Shown here: in pieces, positions 24,642 to 32,985 of the stretch | Layout: the number at the start of each line of letters is the position of its first letter | Position numbering within the stretch: the stretch's first letter is position 1 | Assembly: GCA_030615265.1 (NCBI GenBank) | Contig: JAUWZP010000013.1 | Span: 1-33,557, forward strand | DNA: 33,557 nucleotides | Source: Candidatus Bathyarchaeota archaeon | GTDB lineage: Archaea; Thermoproteota; Bathyarchaeia; Bathyarchaeales; Bathyarchaeaceae | Direction: 5' to 3' | The notes under the pieces: generated by a model | Told to the model about the DNA's origin: nothing | The model's database searches: none | What the model saw: the letters and a program-made list of their open reading frames with translations, nothing else | Made by a program: the position numbers and the translations under genes

Positions 24642-25403
24642 TTAACTCTTGAGGGAAGGCAAGAAACGCCATATTGCCCTCACTATTGGAAGAGCCACTA
24701 TGAGACCAATTGTCATTTGACCAATGTTCACAGGAATCTCAGCTATTGCCACAACATAAAAGCCAAACAGCGGACCAAGGAAAAACAGTTGATAAATAAA
24801 ATAACCTATCACCATCACTGAACCCCCTATTAGTGTCGTGATAATTAGCCAACCAAATTCAGGTTCAAAAACAAACCCCATTAAACCGACTAATAAAACG
24901 ACTAAAGCTCCTAAAGTATACCAAAATTCTGTTGGAACAAAAAGATTTAGAGTAGGGCTTTCAGAAGGCGGAAAGCCAATGTACAGCTCTACCGATCCGC
25001 TGTAGTAGAGGGATCCTATGGCGCCTAGCAAGACACCAGCGATTAAGCCGAAGGTCACCGTAAAGGCCTTCCATTGGAGTTTGGAACTAAACCTTAGTCT
25101 TTTCCGGTTGAGCACGCCTACAACTGCGCCCTCACATGCCTTTATGACAAGAGTTGCTGGGGCATAATGGGGGAAACCTAAGAAAAGGTCAGCGAGCATG
25201 GAGCCGACGCCGCCAGCGAAGGCACCGACAAAAGGACCGAAGAGCAGCGCTGTGGTAAAAACCATGGTTTCGCCGATGTTGAAGAAGCCTCTGGTTTGCG
25301 GGACATAGATGGAAAATATTGTTGTTGCTACGAATACGAGGGATGTGAAAATTGCTGTGATGGATAATCTCATTGCGGTGGACGCGGTTGTTCGAGGGCT
25401 CAT
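24642..25403 (-). CDS. ECF transporter substrate-binding (S) component
   Basis: 253 residues, about six hydrophobic helices, starting MSPRTTASTAMRLSITAIF. The N-terminal motif VFVATTIFSIYVPQTRGFFNIGE and VGAFAGGVGSMLADLFLG are the family patterns of ECF S-components (vitamins such as riboflavin, thiamin or biotin; or metals). No ECF ATPases or T-component are adjacent, as expected for the shared-module type. I see no clear riboswitch upstream in 25404-25588. Confidence 0.82.
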   Translation of the reverse strand: MSPRTTASTAMRLSITAIFTSLVFVATTIFSIYVPQTRGFFNIGETMVFTTALLFGPFVGAFAGGVGSMLADLFLGFPHYAPATLVIKACEGAVVGVLNRKRLRFSSKLQWKAFTVTFGLIAGVLLGAIGSLYYSGSVELYIGFPPSESPTLNLFVPTEFWYTLGALVVLLVGLMGFVFEPEFGWLIITTLIGGSVMVIGYFIYQLFFLGPLFGFYVVAIAEIPVNIGQMTIGLIVALPIVRAIWRFLPSLKS

Positions 25404-25588
25404 CTAAATCGCTCCATTTAAGGGTATACTTTCAACTATAATATCTTGTCATTATTGTAGGCTCCATCTATGCATAACGTCTTCATAGCTTTTTTTGTCG
25501 GTTTAAAGGAACGCGTAAGAGGCTAGAAGTTGAGTTATAAGAGGCAGCAGACTACTTTACACCTGTTTGTATATCGGGGAGAGAGTGG

Positions 25589-25876
25589 TTGAATATTCGT
25601 GACTTAAAACCTGGAATGAGCCGGGTAAACATTAAAGTTAAGGTTGTCAGCTCAGCTGAGGTTCAGCGGGTAACCTCTGGCAGAGGAGTTGAGTATAAAA
25701 TCCTCGAATTGAAGGTTGAAGACGAAACTGGCACGATTACCTTTGTTCTATGGGACGACAAGATTACGCCGTTAAAGGCTGGAGATACTTTGCAGATTGA
25801 GAATGGCTTTGTCACGTCGTTCAAAGGCGATTGGAGAGTAAACGTGGGAAGAAATGGCGAGATAGTGAAGATTTAG
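25589..25876 (+). CDS. OB-fold nucleic-acid-binding protein (SSB/RPA-like)
   Basis: 95 residues, start TTG 25589 after GGGAGAG. A single OB-fold: an initial IRDLKPGMSRVNIKVKV strand, then DETGTITFVLWDD and AGDTLQIENG, which match RPA-type single-strand DNA-binding folds. Such small proteins occur in archaea as SSB-like or tRNA-binding factors. It stands alone, divergent from the ECF gene and converging on the MFS gene. Confidence 0.85.
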   Translation: MNIRDLKPGMSRVNIKVKVVSSAEVQRVTSGRGVEYKILELKVEDETGTITFVLWDDKITPLKAGDTLQIENGFVTSFKGDWRVNVGRNGEIVKI

Positions 25877-25910
25877 ATTCTTTCTGACAACTTTTCCACG
25901 TTTCTGAGGT

Positions 25911-27149
25911 TTATTCTTCTCTTTTCTCTGGTTCATGCACAAGGAAAAGCATCAGGAACAGCGCGGGAATTATGGCAATGATCATGATAAAGAACGGCAT
26001 CTGAGGGGAAACAACTTGGTAGATAATACCTCCCATTAGTGAACCGAAAGCCATGAACATGTAACTGAAGAAGTTACTGGAGCCGATGACTGTTCCTCGT
26101 TGTTCTCGTGGAACCAAGTCCGCCAGAAGAGACATATAGGCAGACATTGCCAGAAGCTGCCCAATTCCAAAGAGGGGCAGGGCGATGAAAAGCCTCCTCA
26201 CATCGCCATAGATGAACAGGAAAATTGCGGGCAGCATCACGAGAAACGACAGAATAAGCGGAACCTTTCTTCCGATCTTGTCGATAAGTTTGCCCACTGG
26301 AAAAGCGAATATGATCATGGTCGTGAACAAAGCGATCGTGGCGAGTCCCCAGATTTCCTCTGAAATCAGAAGCACATCCAATACGTAGAATAGCATGTTG
26401 AACTGAGTTATAGCGAAAGAAAACCTTACAAGGAGTCCAGATATAAAAAGAAAGAAAGTTGACCGTGGAACGAGCTTCCAGATGCCTATTCCTTCCTTCA
26501 GGGCTTCTGGATATGAGTTAACGAGTTCCCTCAGCTGCATCTTCCCAGGATTCTTCGTTATGCTCTCTTTCAATCTCAACCTAAGAGTTGCCGCGGCAAG
26601 AAAGAAAACCACGATGACCGTGTAGCCAATTCGCAGACCTCCCACAAGGCTGAATTGAACTATCAGCGCGAGGCCTACTGCAGCTGCTGGCGTGGTGGTT
26701 ACGCTCATAATGAGGTTGATGATGGAGTAGCCCATACCTCGTCTTTCAGGGGGCATCGAATCCGCCATCATCGCAAGTAGAGCGGGCTGATAAAGCAAGC
26801 AGAGGTTTGCAACTAGAGTTCCGATCAGTATGAAGTGCCATGTTGGGGCGATTGCGAAGAAGATGTATGACAGTGCGACCCCAAACGTCATTGTGGACAC
26901 AAGCCATTTTCTTCCGTATTTGTCAGCTAGATATCCTCCGGGAAATTGAACTGATGCCAACGCCATGAAGGCGACAAATCCAATTATGCCGACGATGCTT
27001 TCAGTGGCTCCGAGTTGTCTCACGTATTCTGGGTAGTAGGGGGCTGCTAATTCTCCTGCGAAGTCCATTAGAATCCAGCTTAAGATGAGGATCAGGTAGT
27101 TTCCCTGTATGAATCCGAATTCTTTTCTTAGCTTGTCCAGTGTTCCCAG
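25911..27149 (-). CDS. Major facilitator superfamily transporter (possible CTG start)
   Basis: From ATG 27068 the protein has 385 residues, but then it lacks its first membrane helix. Reading upstream in frame gives a hydrophobic helix with FIQGNYLILILSWIL before the ATG, the expected TM1 of a 12-helix carrier. No ATG, GTG or TTG lies between that helix and the in-frame TAA. The best start is CTG 27149 with AAGGAG 6 nt upstream (27161-27156), giving 412 residues. MFS motif GGYLADKYGRKW follows helix 2. Substrate unknown. Downstream gene order suggests it stands alone. Confidence 0.8.
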   Translation of the reverse strand: MGTLDKLRKEFGFIQGNYLILILSWILMDFAGELAAPYYPEYVRQLGATESIVGIIGFVAFMALASVQFPGGYLADKYGRKWLVSTMTFGVALSYIFFAIAPTWHFILIGTLVANLCLLYQPALLAMMADSMPPERRGMGYSIINLIMSVTTTPAAAVGLALIVQFSLVGGLRIGYTVIVVFFLAAATLRLRLKESITKNPGKMQLRELVNSYPEALKEGIGIWKLVPRSTFFLFISGLLVRFSFAITQFNMLFYVLDVLLISEEIWGLATIALFTTMIIFAFPVGKLIDKIGRKVPLILSFLVMLPAIFLFIYGDVRRLFIALPLFGIGQLLAMSAYMSLLADLVPREQRGTVIGSSNFFSYMFMAFGSLMGGIIYQVVSPQMPFFIMIIAIIPALFLMLFLVHEPEKREE

Positions 27150-27223
27150 GTTGTTCTCCTTCCAGCTCGATAGTTATGTGATACAAGTTTTATGAGCTTG
27201 TTTGGTTTGCAAGCGCAGGCTTT

Positions 27224-28444
27224 TCAGAAAGGGAGTTTGTTTACTTTTTGCGGTGGTTTAGCCAGTGATACGTGTTCGCTCATCCTTATTTCACCGGTAT
27301 ACTGTACTTCACCGCTTATGTGACAGTGGGAGTCGATGATAATGTTTTCACCGTAAACGTTCTCTGCGCGCGTTCCCCTTCTGAGTAGAATCTTCTTTCC
27401 GTAAATGTCTCCTGCATGTGCATCTCTACCAATGATAACTTGGTCTGCCTTTATAGGTCCCTGGACTTTGCCTCTTCTTCCTATCTCAACAAAATGTGCC
27501 GTTACACCTTCAACAGTAATTATTGCACCGCCAACCTCTACACGCCCTTCTGCCGTGGCTTTTCTTGACCGTAATACTCCGCCCACCTCAATGTTTCTTG
27601 CTGAAACCTCCTCGTCTACTTCCACTTTGCCTCCAACCTCAAGGGTTTCAGAAAGCCGTAGCGACTTGCCTACTTCTACTTTGCCTCCCACTTCTATTTC
27701 GTTGCCTTCGGCGGAACCAGTTATCTCTACTTTGCCTCCCACGTCGATGTCTTTGAACTCTAAATCCCCTTCAACTTTAAATGAGCCACCAACCTCTATA
27801 CTACCACCCTTATTTTTGTTGGAGAGTCGAACAACTCCGCCCACATCTATCTGTTCAAATTCTAGTGAGCCTTTTGACTCGAAGCTTCCTCCCACTTCTA
27901 CTTCGCGAATTTTCCCGCCTCCAACTTTAGCCGCGCCTCCTACCTCCAAATTTGCGATGTCAACTTTAGACTCGATTGAGACACTTCCACCTACGTCTAT
28001 TTTTTCCGCCTCTACTTCTCCTTTGGCTTTGAAGCTTCCACATACGTCAATGTCTTCAACTCTTACATTACCGTCTACCTTTAGGCCTCCACAAACATCA
28101 ACCTTGTGAGCCGCTAAGTCCTTGGTCACATAAAGAACAGAATCTACACCCACACGTCTTGCAGTCATCTTCCCGTAAACTTCCAGGCGGCCATCTTCCA
28201 CTTCAACATCTTTTTCTATTATCAGGTCCCCATGAATCGTTACGTTATCTTCGGCTTCCATGCTTTCTGCTGAGAGACTGCACTCAAAGGTGTTGTCTCC
28301 TTCGCAGTAAACTGTGCCAGAAACCTTCACTGCGGGCGGTGTCCCTGTTCCCTCGATGACTGCGCGTCTACCCACCACCAAATCTTCTTCAACGAAATCT
28401 AATGTTGTCTTACTTCTTGAGGGAACAGAAATTTTCCGACTCAT
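27224..28444 (-). CDS. Bactofilin-like polymer-forming protein with tandem beta-helix repeats
   Basis: 406 residues. A run of at least twelve repeats of about 17 residues occupies residues 115-340, each carrying an (I/V/L)(D/E)VGG core, for example IDVGGKVEITGS and IEVGGSFKVEGDLEFKD. This is the pattern of a right-handed beta-helix, as in bactofilins (DUF583) that self-assemble into filaments. The N-terminus (about 1-70) and C-terminus (about 350-406) are less regular. No signal peptide or membrane segment is evident, so it is probably cytoplasmic. Paralogous short repeats also exist at DNA level in this gene. Confidence 0.85.
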   Translation of the reverse strand: MSRKISVPSRSKTTLDFVEEDLVVGRRAVIEGTGTPPAVKVSGTVYCEGDNTFECSLSAESMEAEDNVTIHGDLIIEKDVEVEDGRLEVYGKMTARRVGVDSVLYVTKDLAAHKVDVCGGLKVDGNVRVEDIDVCGSFKAKGEVEAEKIDVGGSVSIESKVDIANLEVGGAAKVGGGKIREVEVGGSFESKGSLEFEQIDVGGVVRLSNKNKGGSIEVGGSFKVEGDLEFKDIDVGGKVEITGSAEGNEIEVGGKVEVGKSLRLSETLEVGGKVEVDEEVSARNIEVGGVLRSRKATAEGRVEVGGAIITVEGVTAHFVEIGRRGKVQGPIKADQVIIGRDAHAGDIYGKKILLRRGTRAENVYGENIIIDSHCHISGEVQYTGEIRMSEHVSLAKPPQKVNKLPF

Positions 28445-28754
28445 TGTTATGCCTCAATATATGAAGCTGTAGTTCGAGGCTTAAAAGGAGAACTCACATT
28501 ATGTAGTCACAATTTGTTACTACGTTAAGAGTGCTCCTCTAAACACAGGCGTTACTTTGTAAGTCGTGAGATATGCATAGGGACTTGAGGATACAAGGGG
28601 TGATCTCGCCGATTCTGGAACGCCTTTTGGGTTCTCCCCATACCGGGGCATGGTTAAAAGGATCTTTCCGCTCAATGAGTTACCTCGCGTTATTGTATTG
28701 CACAAGGCATAAATACCTATAGAAATTACTTGAGATTATCAAAGGTGAAGTAAC
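28445..28754. other. 310-bp intergenic region between divergent genes
   Basis: No convincing gene on either strand. A 61-residue minus-strand frame (28520-28705) has no ribosome site and no recognisable family, and I leave it out. The right end carries the KaiC-gene promoter and ribosome site. The middle (28560-28680) is less AT-rich than the flanks and could hold an RNA or an old coding remnant, but I can show no fold or match. Confidence 0.5.
28707..28718 (+). promoter_or_regulatory. TATA-like element for the KaiC-like gene
   Basis: GCATAAATACCT lies about 40 nt before the TTG start at 28755; a GGTGA ribosome site follows at 28744-28748, 6 nt before the start. Confidence 0.5.
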
Positions 28755-29549
28755 TTGCCAAGAAAGATCGCCACTGGAATTAACGGCTTAGATCAGCTGG
28801 TTGGAGGAGGTTTTCCCGAAGGAAGAGTCATTCTTGTTATCGGGGGACCAGGCACCGGAAAGACCATTATGTGCGGCCAATTCTTGTACAAAGGAATCTA
28901 TGAACATGAAGAAAGTGGAGTTTTTGTCAGCCTAGACGAAAGTAAGGATCACTTCTACTCTGAAATGCAAGGATTTGGGTGGGATTTTCGGAAAGCAGAG
29001 GAGGAGGGGAAATTTGCCTTCATAGATGCCACGCGAATGTCGCGAGTAGCTATGCTGAGAGAGAAGCTGGACAAAGAAGGCCGTAGCTTACACGCGCGTT
29101 TGAGAGGCAAGCAACTGCCCATTGATGAACTAATCAAGGACTTGCAAGTAAAAATTCATCACACTAAGATAGATCGGCATGCGCCCGGCGCGCGAGCGAA
29201 AAGGGTTGTGGTGGACACTTTAGCATCACTTATCTACCGAATTCCAGATCCTGTAGAACGAAGGACTGCTGTTGTGGATTTGATTGAATCACTGGCGGAT
29301 TTAGGAGTTACCAGTCTTGTGACCACTGAACTAGAGTACTTGGGTCTTGAACGAAATGCCGTGGAAGAAGAATTCCTGGTTCACGGAGTTATCATGATGC
29401 AGACTCTGTTTTCAGGAGGAACTACAACGAGAGCGATACAAGTTGAAAAGATGAGAGAAGCCAAGGTCAACCCGAATCTTGTGCCATACTCGATAGATCA
29501 GAATGGCATTCAGGTCTTTCCCAACATGCCACTATTTGGGGAAAAATAG
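28755..29549 (+). CDS. KaiC/RadA-like ATPase, intact P-loop
   Basis: 264 residues from TTG 28755 with GGTGA upstream. Walker A GGPGTGKT (30-37) and Walker B-like VVVDTLASLI are present. The single-domain KaiC/Rad55 fold is common in archaea and is linked to signalling and, for RadA paralogues, recombination. It has SLDESKDHF after helix 1, a family pattern. It converges on the wHTH/pseudo-KaiC gene, with which it shares only fold, not close sequence. Confidence 0.88.
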   Translation: MPRKIATGINGLDQLVGGGFPEGRVILVIGGPGTGKTIMCGQFLYKGIYEHEESGVFVSLDESKDHFYSEMQGFGWDFRKAEEEGKFAFIDATRMSRVAMLREKLDKEGRSLHARLRGKQLPIDELIKDLQVKIHHTKIDRHAPGARAKRVVVDTLASLIYRIPDPVERRTAVVDLIESLADLGVTSLVTTELEYLGLERNAVEEEFLVHGVIMMQTLFSGGTTTRAIQVEKMREAKVNPNLVPYSIDQNGIQVFPNMPLFGEK

Positions 29550-29561
29550 GCGCATAGAAAC

Positions 29562-29598
29562 TCTAAACCAAGCAGTTTAGACCTTACAGCTACTTTTT
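29562..29598. terminator. Hairpin and T run between convergent genes
   Basis: TCTAAAC (29562-29568) pairs with GTTTAGA (29575-29581) around a six-base loop, and a T run follows at 29593-29598. It lies just after the KaiC-like gene stop and before the end of the opposite gene, as expected for transcript termination on the plus strand. Confidence 0.45.
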
Positions 29599-29623
29599 TC
29601 TCTTCTTTCATGTGTTCAGTTTT

Positions 29624-30591
29624 TCACTTTTTTAGAGGCAATTTGGTGCCCAGATATCTTTGATTATGCATCTTCCTGATCTTCAGGAATTTTTCTAAAC
29701 CTCTTTCGGTTTCTTTCTCGTAAATATTGATCTCTCCTTCGAACAGCCCTAGAATAGCATGAACCTCTTGTGGAGAATGCATCTGAGGATTCATCACCGC
29801 CAGAGTGGTGAAGCCTCTTGATCTCAGGTCTGGAAGAAGTCCGGTTAACCATCTGCGGGTTGAAACAGCTTGATGCTGCAGTAGTACGTCTGAGACTGTT
29901 TCGATGCAAGCCCTTCTTGGGCCACTTTTTGACGTGTCTAATCTGCGAAAAGCTGAGTTCAAAGCGATGCTGATGTCAGTGATGTTTTCTACACCTTTCA
30001 ATTTGAATACGTTGGGTAAGCTTTTTATCATTGCATCTGCTCGCGGGTTGCAGATGAAAAGGTAAAAGTTTGACTGGAATTCTTCTGCTAAAGCTCTTAC
30101 CCCACTTGCCTCTATGGTAACGTAAAACGTAGTTTGACCTTTCTTCGCCCCTGTTTCCAGAAATCTCTTAATCATCAAGTCTCTTTCATCGCATGAAGGT
30201 GAAGTTAATATAACCGAGTAGTTTTCAGGTATTCCCCCAAACAGCAAGCTATCAAGCTCTTTGTCTCCTGTAGTGACACGGTTCGGAAGAACAACCTCTG
30301 GAATCTTAACCCTTACAGGCTCCTCCAACGCAGCGAAGAACCGTTGCATCTGCTTGAAGGTCTTCAAGTATTCTAGCCCCCACTTGGTTGCCCTAAATTT
30401 TCGCGAATCACCAGCTGTTACTTCTCTTGCGAACCCGTGTGAAACCAGAAATTTCAAGATCTTCTTTGCTCTGTCTACTGGCAAGTTGCTCCATAAGAAA
30501 TTCTGGTTAGAGAACATGGACCCTTCATTGCAATAACTTCTATTATATCGGCGTAAATGTCGTATTTTGTCCTTCTCCGCTCACTTGACAA
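29624..30591 (-). pseudogene. Winged-helix protein with degenerate KaiC-like domain, 1-nt frameshift
   Basis: The unbroken open frame starts at ATG 30517 (297 aa) but begins inside the DNA-binding domain. In the neighbouring frame, TTG 30591 with GGAGAG about 9 nt upstream gives MSSERRTKYDIYADIIEVIAM and on to GPCSLTRISYGA, the usual front half of an archaeal HTH_45-type winged helix. The second half, NLPVDRAKKILKFL, continues in the other frame from 30487. Restoring one A at about 30487 joins them into a 322-aa protein. Residues from about 95 onwards are a KaiC-like domain, about four-fifths identical by eye to the tail of the AAA-TPR protein at 7523-11068, with TSPSCDERD in place of a P-loop. 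Either a recent frameshift or a sequencing slip in an A run; a start at ATG 30517 would leave half a DNA-binding domain. Likely a transcription regulator if intact. Confidence 0.7.
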
Positions 30592-30730
30592 GGACTGATT
30601 CTCTCCACACCTGTAAATCAATAACTGAACCACTAATAAAGTTTAAAATGGATAATCGGGACGGAGGACTTGCACGCATGTTCAGATAGAGTTTGCGAAA
30701 TCTTAATGAGTCGCCGCTGGAATCTGTTAA

Positions 30731-30883
30731 ATGATGACCAAGGTTAAGTTTCAGAAATCGCTGTGCGAGAAATGTGGTCAACCCTTATTTCTAAGCAAAG
30801 AAGAGTGCAGGAACTTCATCGAGAAAAAGATGAAACAGGGATACATCGTCTGCAGCTGCTGCGGAGCTAAAGAGACGACATAG
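30731..30883 (+). CDS. Small zinc-binding protein, 50 aa
   Basis: ATG 30731 (ATG 30734 also in frame) to TAG 30881-30883. The protein begins MMTKVKFQKSLCEKCGQPL and ends with a second cysteine group CSCCGAKETT, giving C12-x2-C15 and a C-x-C-C cluster separated by a lysine-rich helix. This looks like a compact zinc finger. Shine-Dalgarno support is weak. Stands alone between the frameshifted regulator and the epimerase; function unknown. Confidence 0.55.
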   Translation: MMTKVKFQKSLCEKCGQPLFLSKEECRNFIEKKMKQGYIVCSCCGAKETT

Positions 30884-30942
30884 AGCAGGGCGCTAAACTT
30901 TAACACGCGTGCGGCTAAAGGGAATGTTGGCTCGAAGCTTAA

Positions 30943-30953
30943 CTGTTTATAGG
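30943..30953 (+). promoter_or_regulatory. TATA-like element for the epimerase gene
   Basis: CTGTTTATAGG lies about 40 nt before ATG 30990, and GAGGTGG at 30979-30985 is a good ribosome site just before the start. Confidence 0.5.
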
Positions 30954-30989
30954 ACTACATGATACAATCTAATTGGCAGAGGTGGAAAC

Positions 30990-31388
30990 ATGATCGTTGG
31001 ATTAGACCACATAGCCATTGCAGTTAGCAACCTTGATGAAGCCCTGCAAATCTATCAGAACATTTTAGGCTTGAAGCTTGAAAAGACAATAGTTGTTGAA
31101 GACCAGAAGGTAAGGTTGGCATTTCTCTTAGCTGGCGAAGCAAAAATTGAATTGCTTGAGCCCACAGCCGCAGAGAGCGCAGTGGCAAGGTTCATTGAAA
31201 AGAAGGGTGAAGGCATACATCACATAGCCCTCAAAGTCACAAATATAGAAGCCTTTCTTAAACAATTGAAAGAAAAAGGAATAGCTCTCGTAGACGAAAA
31301 ACCAAGAGTTGGAGCAGAGGGCAGAAAAATAGCCTTTACCCACCCTAAAAGCCTCAAAAACGTGCTGATAGAACTATGCGAGTCCTAG
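30990..31388 (+). CDS. mce: Methylmalonyl-CoA epimerase
   Basis: 132 residues, the usual length, starting MIVGLDHIAIAVSNL after GAGGTGG. It has the vicinal-oxygen-chelate fold with metal ligands expected at H7, the GIHHIAL pair (H77/H78) and E129 near the end. It interconverts (2R)- and (2S)-methylmalonyl-CoA in propionate or branched-acid metabolism, upstream of an AdoCbl-dependent mutase. That mutase is not in this window, but the cobalamin adenosyltransferase at 21528 would support it. Confidence 0.93.
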   Translation: MIVGLDHIAIAVSNLDEALQIYQNILGLKLEKTIVVEDQKVRLAFLLAGEAKIELLEPTAAESAVARFIEKKGEGIHHIALKVTNIEAFLKQLKEKGIALVDEKPRVGAEGRKIAFTHPKSLKNVLIELCES

Positions 31389-31391
31389 AAG

Positions 31392-31427
31392 GGAGATATC
31401 TCCAGTTCCCCTGTAAACTCCTTTTTT
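31392..31427. terminator. Palindrome followed by T run after the epimerase gene
   Basis: GGAGATATCTCC (31392-31403) is a perfect 12-nt palindrome just 4 nt after the stop, with a six-T run at 31422-31427. The position fits a terminator for the epimerase transcript, though the hairpin loop would be tight. Confidence 0.35.
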
Positions 31428-31528
31428 CGTAGACCTTAATGGGGTGTTTGGTGTTTGCTCCATCTGGCTTGCTGTTGCAGTGAAAGCCTGTCGCCAAATG
31501 AGAATTGGCAACCGTTGATGAATTTACA

Positions 31529-32692
31529 CTATTCTTTCAGGACAAAGTAGGAAGCTACATAGAAGATCACAAAAATTGAGGCTGACAGCAAGAACGGCGC
31601 CACAAAACCCAGCGTTGATATGAGAAGCCCTGTCATGGCTAGGCTCACCGTTCGCCCGCTGTGTAAACCCATCATCAACAATCCTATGTCAGTTCCATAA
31701 GATTCTTCGTTTGTGACTCTTGATAATATTCCCTCGTGAACGATACTCAGCAAGCCCTCGCTAATACCGTAGACAACTACAAGGACACCGGCAAGGGCTG
31801 AACTGGAAAATCCAAGCAATGTTAGTACGATTGTGTAGAGCACTCCAGTTATGAGTATGAGTTTTCTTATCTTGAATCTTCCCGCAAAAATATACGAGAA
31901 CAAGCCAGCCAATAAGATCTGCAAGCCAAGGAGAACTCCAATTGTCTGTGTGTCAAATCCATTATCACTCAAGAACAGAGGAAAGACGAAGCCACTTAGA
32001 AATCCGATAGATATTCCCATTACAAAAAACAAAGCTAGGCAGATCTTGAAAATCCTCTTTTTCTTTCTGAAATCCAAGAAATGTAAAGCTTCTGTTACAT
32101 TCAACTTCTTCTTTCTTCTCCTAACTAACAACAAAGGTAGGGGAATCGCAAAAGCTCCAATTATGACACATAACATCAACGTTCCCTCATAAAGGAACCC
32201 GACTACCAAGAAACCAGCTAGTAGGCTTCCGGCAGCCAAAGAGATATATGCTGTCGTCCTCAGGTGCACTAAGGTTCTCCACTTGTTCTCGCTTTTTTCC
32301 AGAAGGAAGGCCCTATTCACTGCCCATAAAGAACCATCCTTGGTTCCTTCCATCACCTTCCCGAATAGAAAATCCAGAGGGGTGTAAGCCAGATAGTAAA
32401 TTGAATATGAAATGACACCTAACCATCCATGTAAAACAAAGAATGGTTTTCTACCCCAAAAATCAGAGACCGTGGCAAATAACATTCTTCCAAGCTGAAA
32501 GATCATCGGCATCGAAGCAAATACAAAACCGATAGTAACTATGTCAATGTTTCTTTCTCTCATCATCAATGGCAACGCAACACCGAGAATGCCTCCTACG
32601 AAGGAATTTAAAACCTGAATGAGGATGACTACTCTACCTTGATTCAAACTTCTTCCTTCCATCTTTGTGACTTGTTGCCAATGATGAAACAT
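31529..32692 (-). CDS. Major facilitator superfamily transporter
   Basis: 387 residues from ATG 32692, with about twelve hydrophobic segments and the MFS motif region ATVSDFWGRKPFF between helices 2 and 3. A basic loop (VRRRKKKLNV, about residue 190-200) divides the two halves. A family of archaeal and bacterial drug or metabolite exporters fits, but the substrate is unknown. It is unrelated in detail to the other MFS protein at 25911-27149. Confidence 0.85.
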   Translation of the reverse strand: MFHHWQQVTKMEGRSLNQGRVVILIQVLNSFVGGILGVALPLMMRERNIDIVTIGFVFASMPMIFQLGRMLFATVSDFWGRKPFFVLHGWLGVISYSIYYLAYTPLDFLFGKVMEGTKDGSLWAVNRAFLLEKSENKWRTLVHLRTTAYISLAAGSLLAGFLVVGFLYEGTLMLCVIIGAFAIPLPLLLVRRRKKKLNVTEALHFLDFRKKKRIFKICLALFFVMGISIGFLSGFVFPLFLSDNGFDTQTIGVLLGLQILLAGLFSYIFAGRFKIRKLILITGVLYTIVLTLLGFSSSALAGVLVVVYGISEGLLSIVHEGILSRVTNEESYGTDIGLLMMGLHSGRTVSLAMTGLLISTLGFVAPFLLSASIFVIFYVASYFVLKE

Positions 32693-32767
32693 AATAGTAC
32701 ACCAATCTCGAATTTAAACCCTTAATGAAGACACCGTACGGCGTGCGCACCAACGGAACACTAACAC

Positions 32768-32972
32768 ATGAAGGATGTCCCAGATATCAAAGAGCTTCTG
32801 AGAAAAAGAACATCAACGACACGTTTATCTACACACACCTTGTCAACTTCGAAAGTGACGAACACACGTGAAAGCTGCTAGAAGATTAGAGAAGGCTTGC
32901 GAACTTGCTGAAGCTGGCTTTGATTACTTCGCTAACATAGAAGGTGTTCAAGCTTCTGGGAAACGTAAATAA
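32768..32972 (+). pseudogene. Tyrosine recombinase/integrase C-terminal remnant
   Basis: Three frames join to the C-terminus of an archaeal phage-type integrase. ATG 32768 gives MKDVPDIKELL; a shifted frame from 32800 reads EKKNINDTFIYTHLVNFESD, with the catalytic-tyrosine segment TFIYTHL; after TGA the next frame reads RLEKACELAEAGFDYFANIE and ends GKRK at TAA 32972. The catalytic arginine/histidine region is lost. At least two single-base shifts show that it is dead. The remnant marks an old integrated element, but no attachment repeat or tRNA was found nearby. Confidence 0.72.
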
Positions 32973-32985
32973 CTGTGTTGAAAGA

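Noticed and set aside
25404-25588. Possible riboswitch upstream of the ECF S-component gene
   Set aside because: No recognisable thiamin, flavin or cobalamin box and no convincing conserved fold could be seen by eye.
27405-28109. 234-aa plus-strand frame opposite the bactofilin-like gene
   Set aside because: Its Pro/Ser/Thr-rich sequence is the mirror of the regular VGG repeats on the minus strand and has no start signal.
28520-28705. 61-aa minus-strand frame in the intergenic region
   Set aside because: No ribosome site, no recognisable family and no clear codon pattern; the region is more likely non-coding or a remnant.
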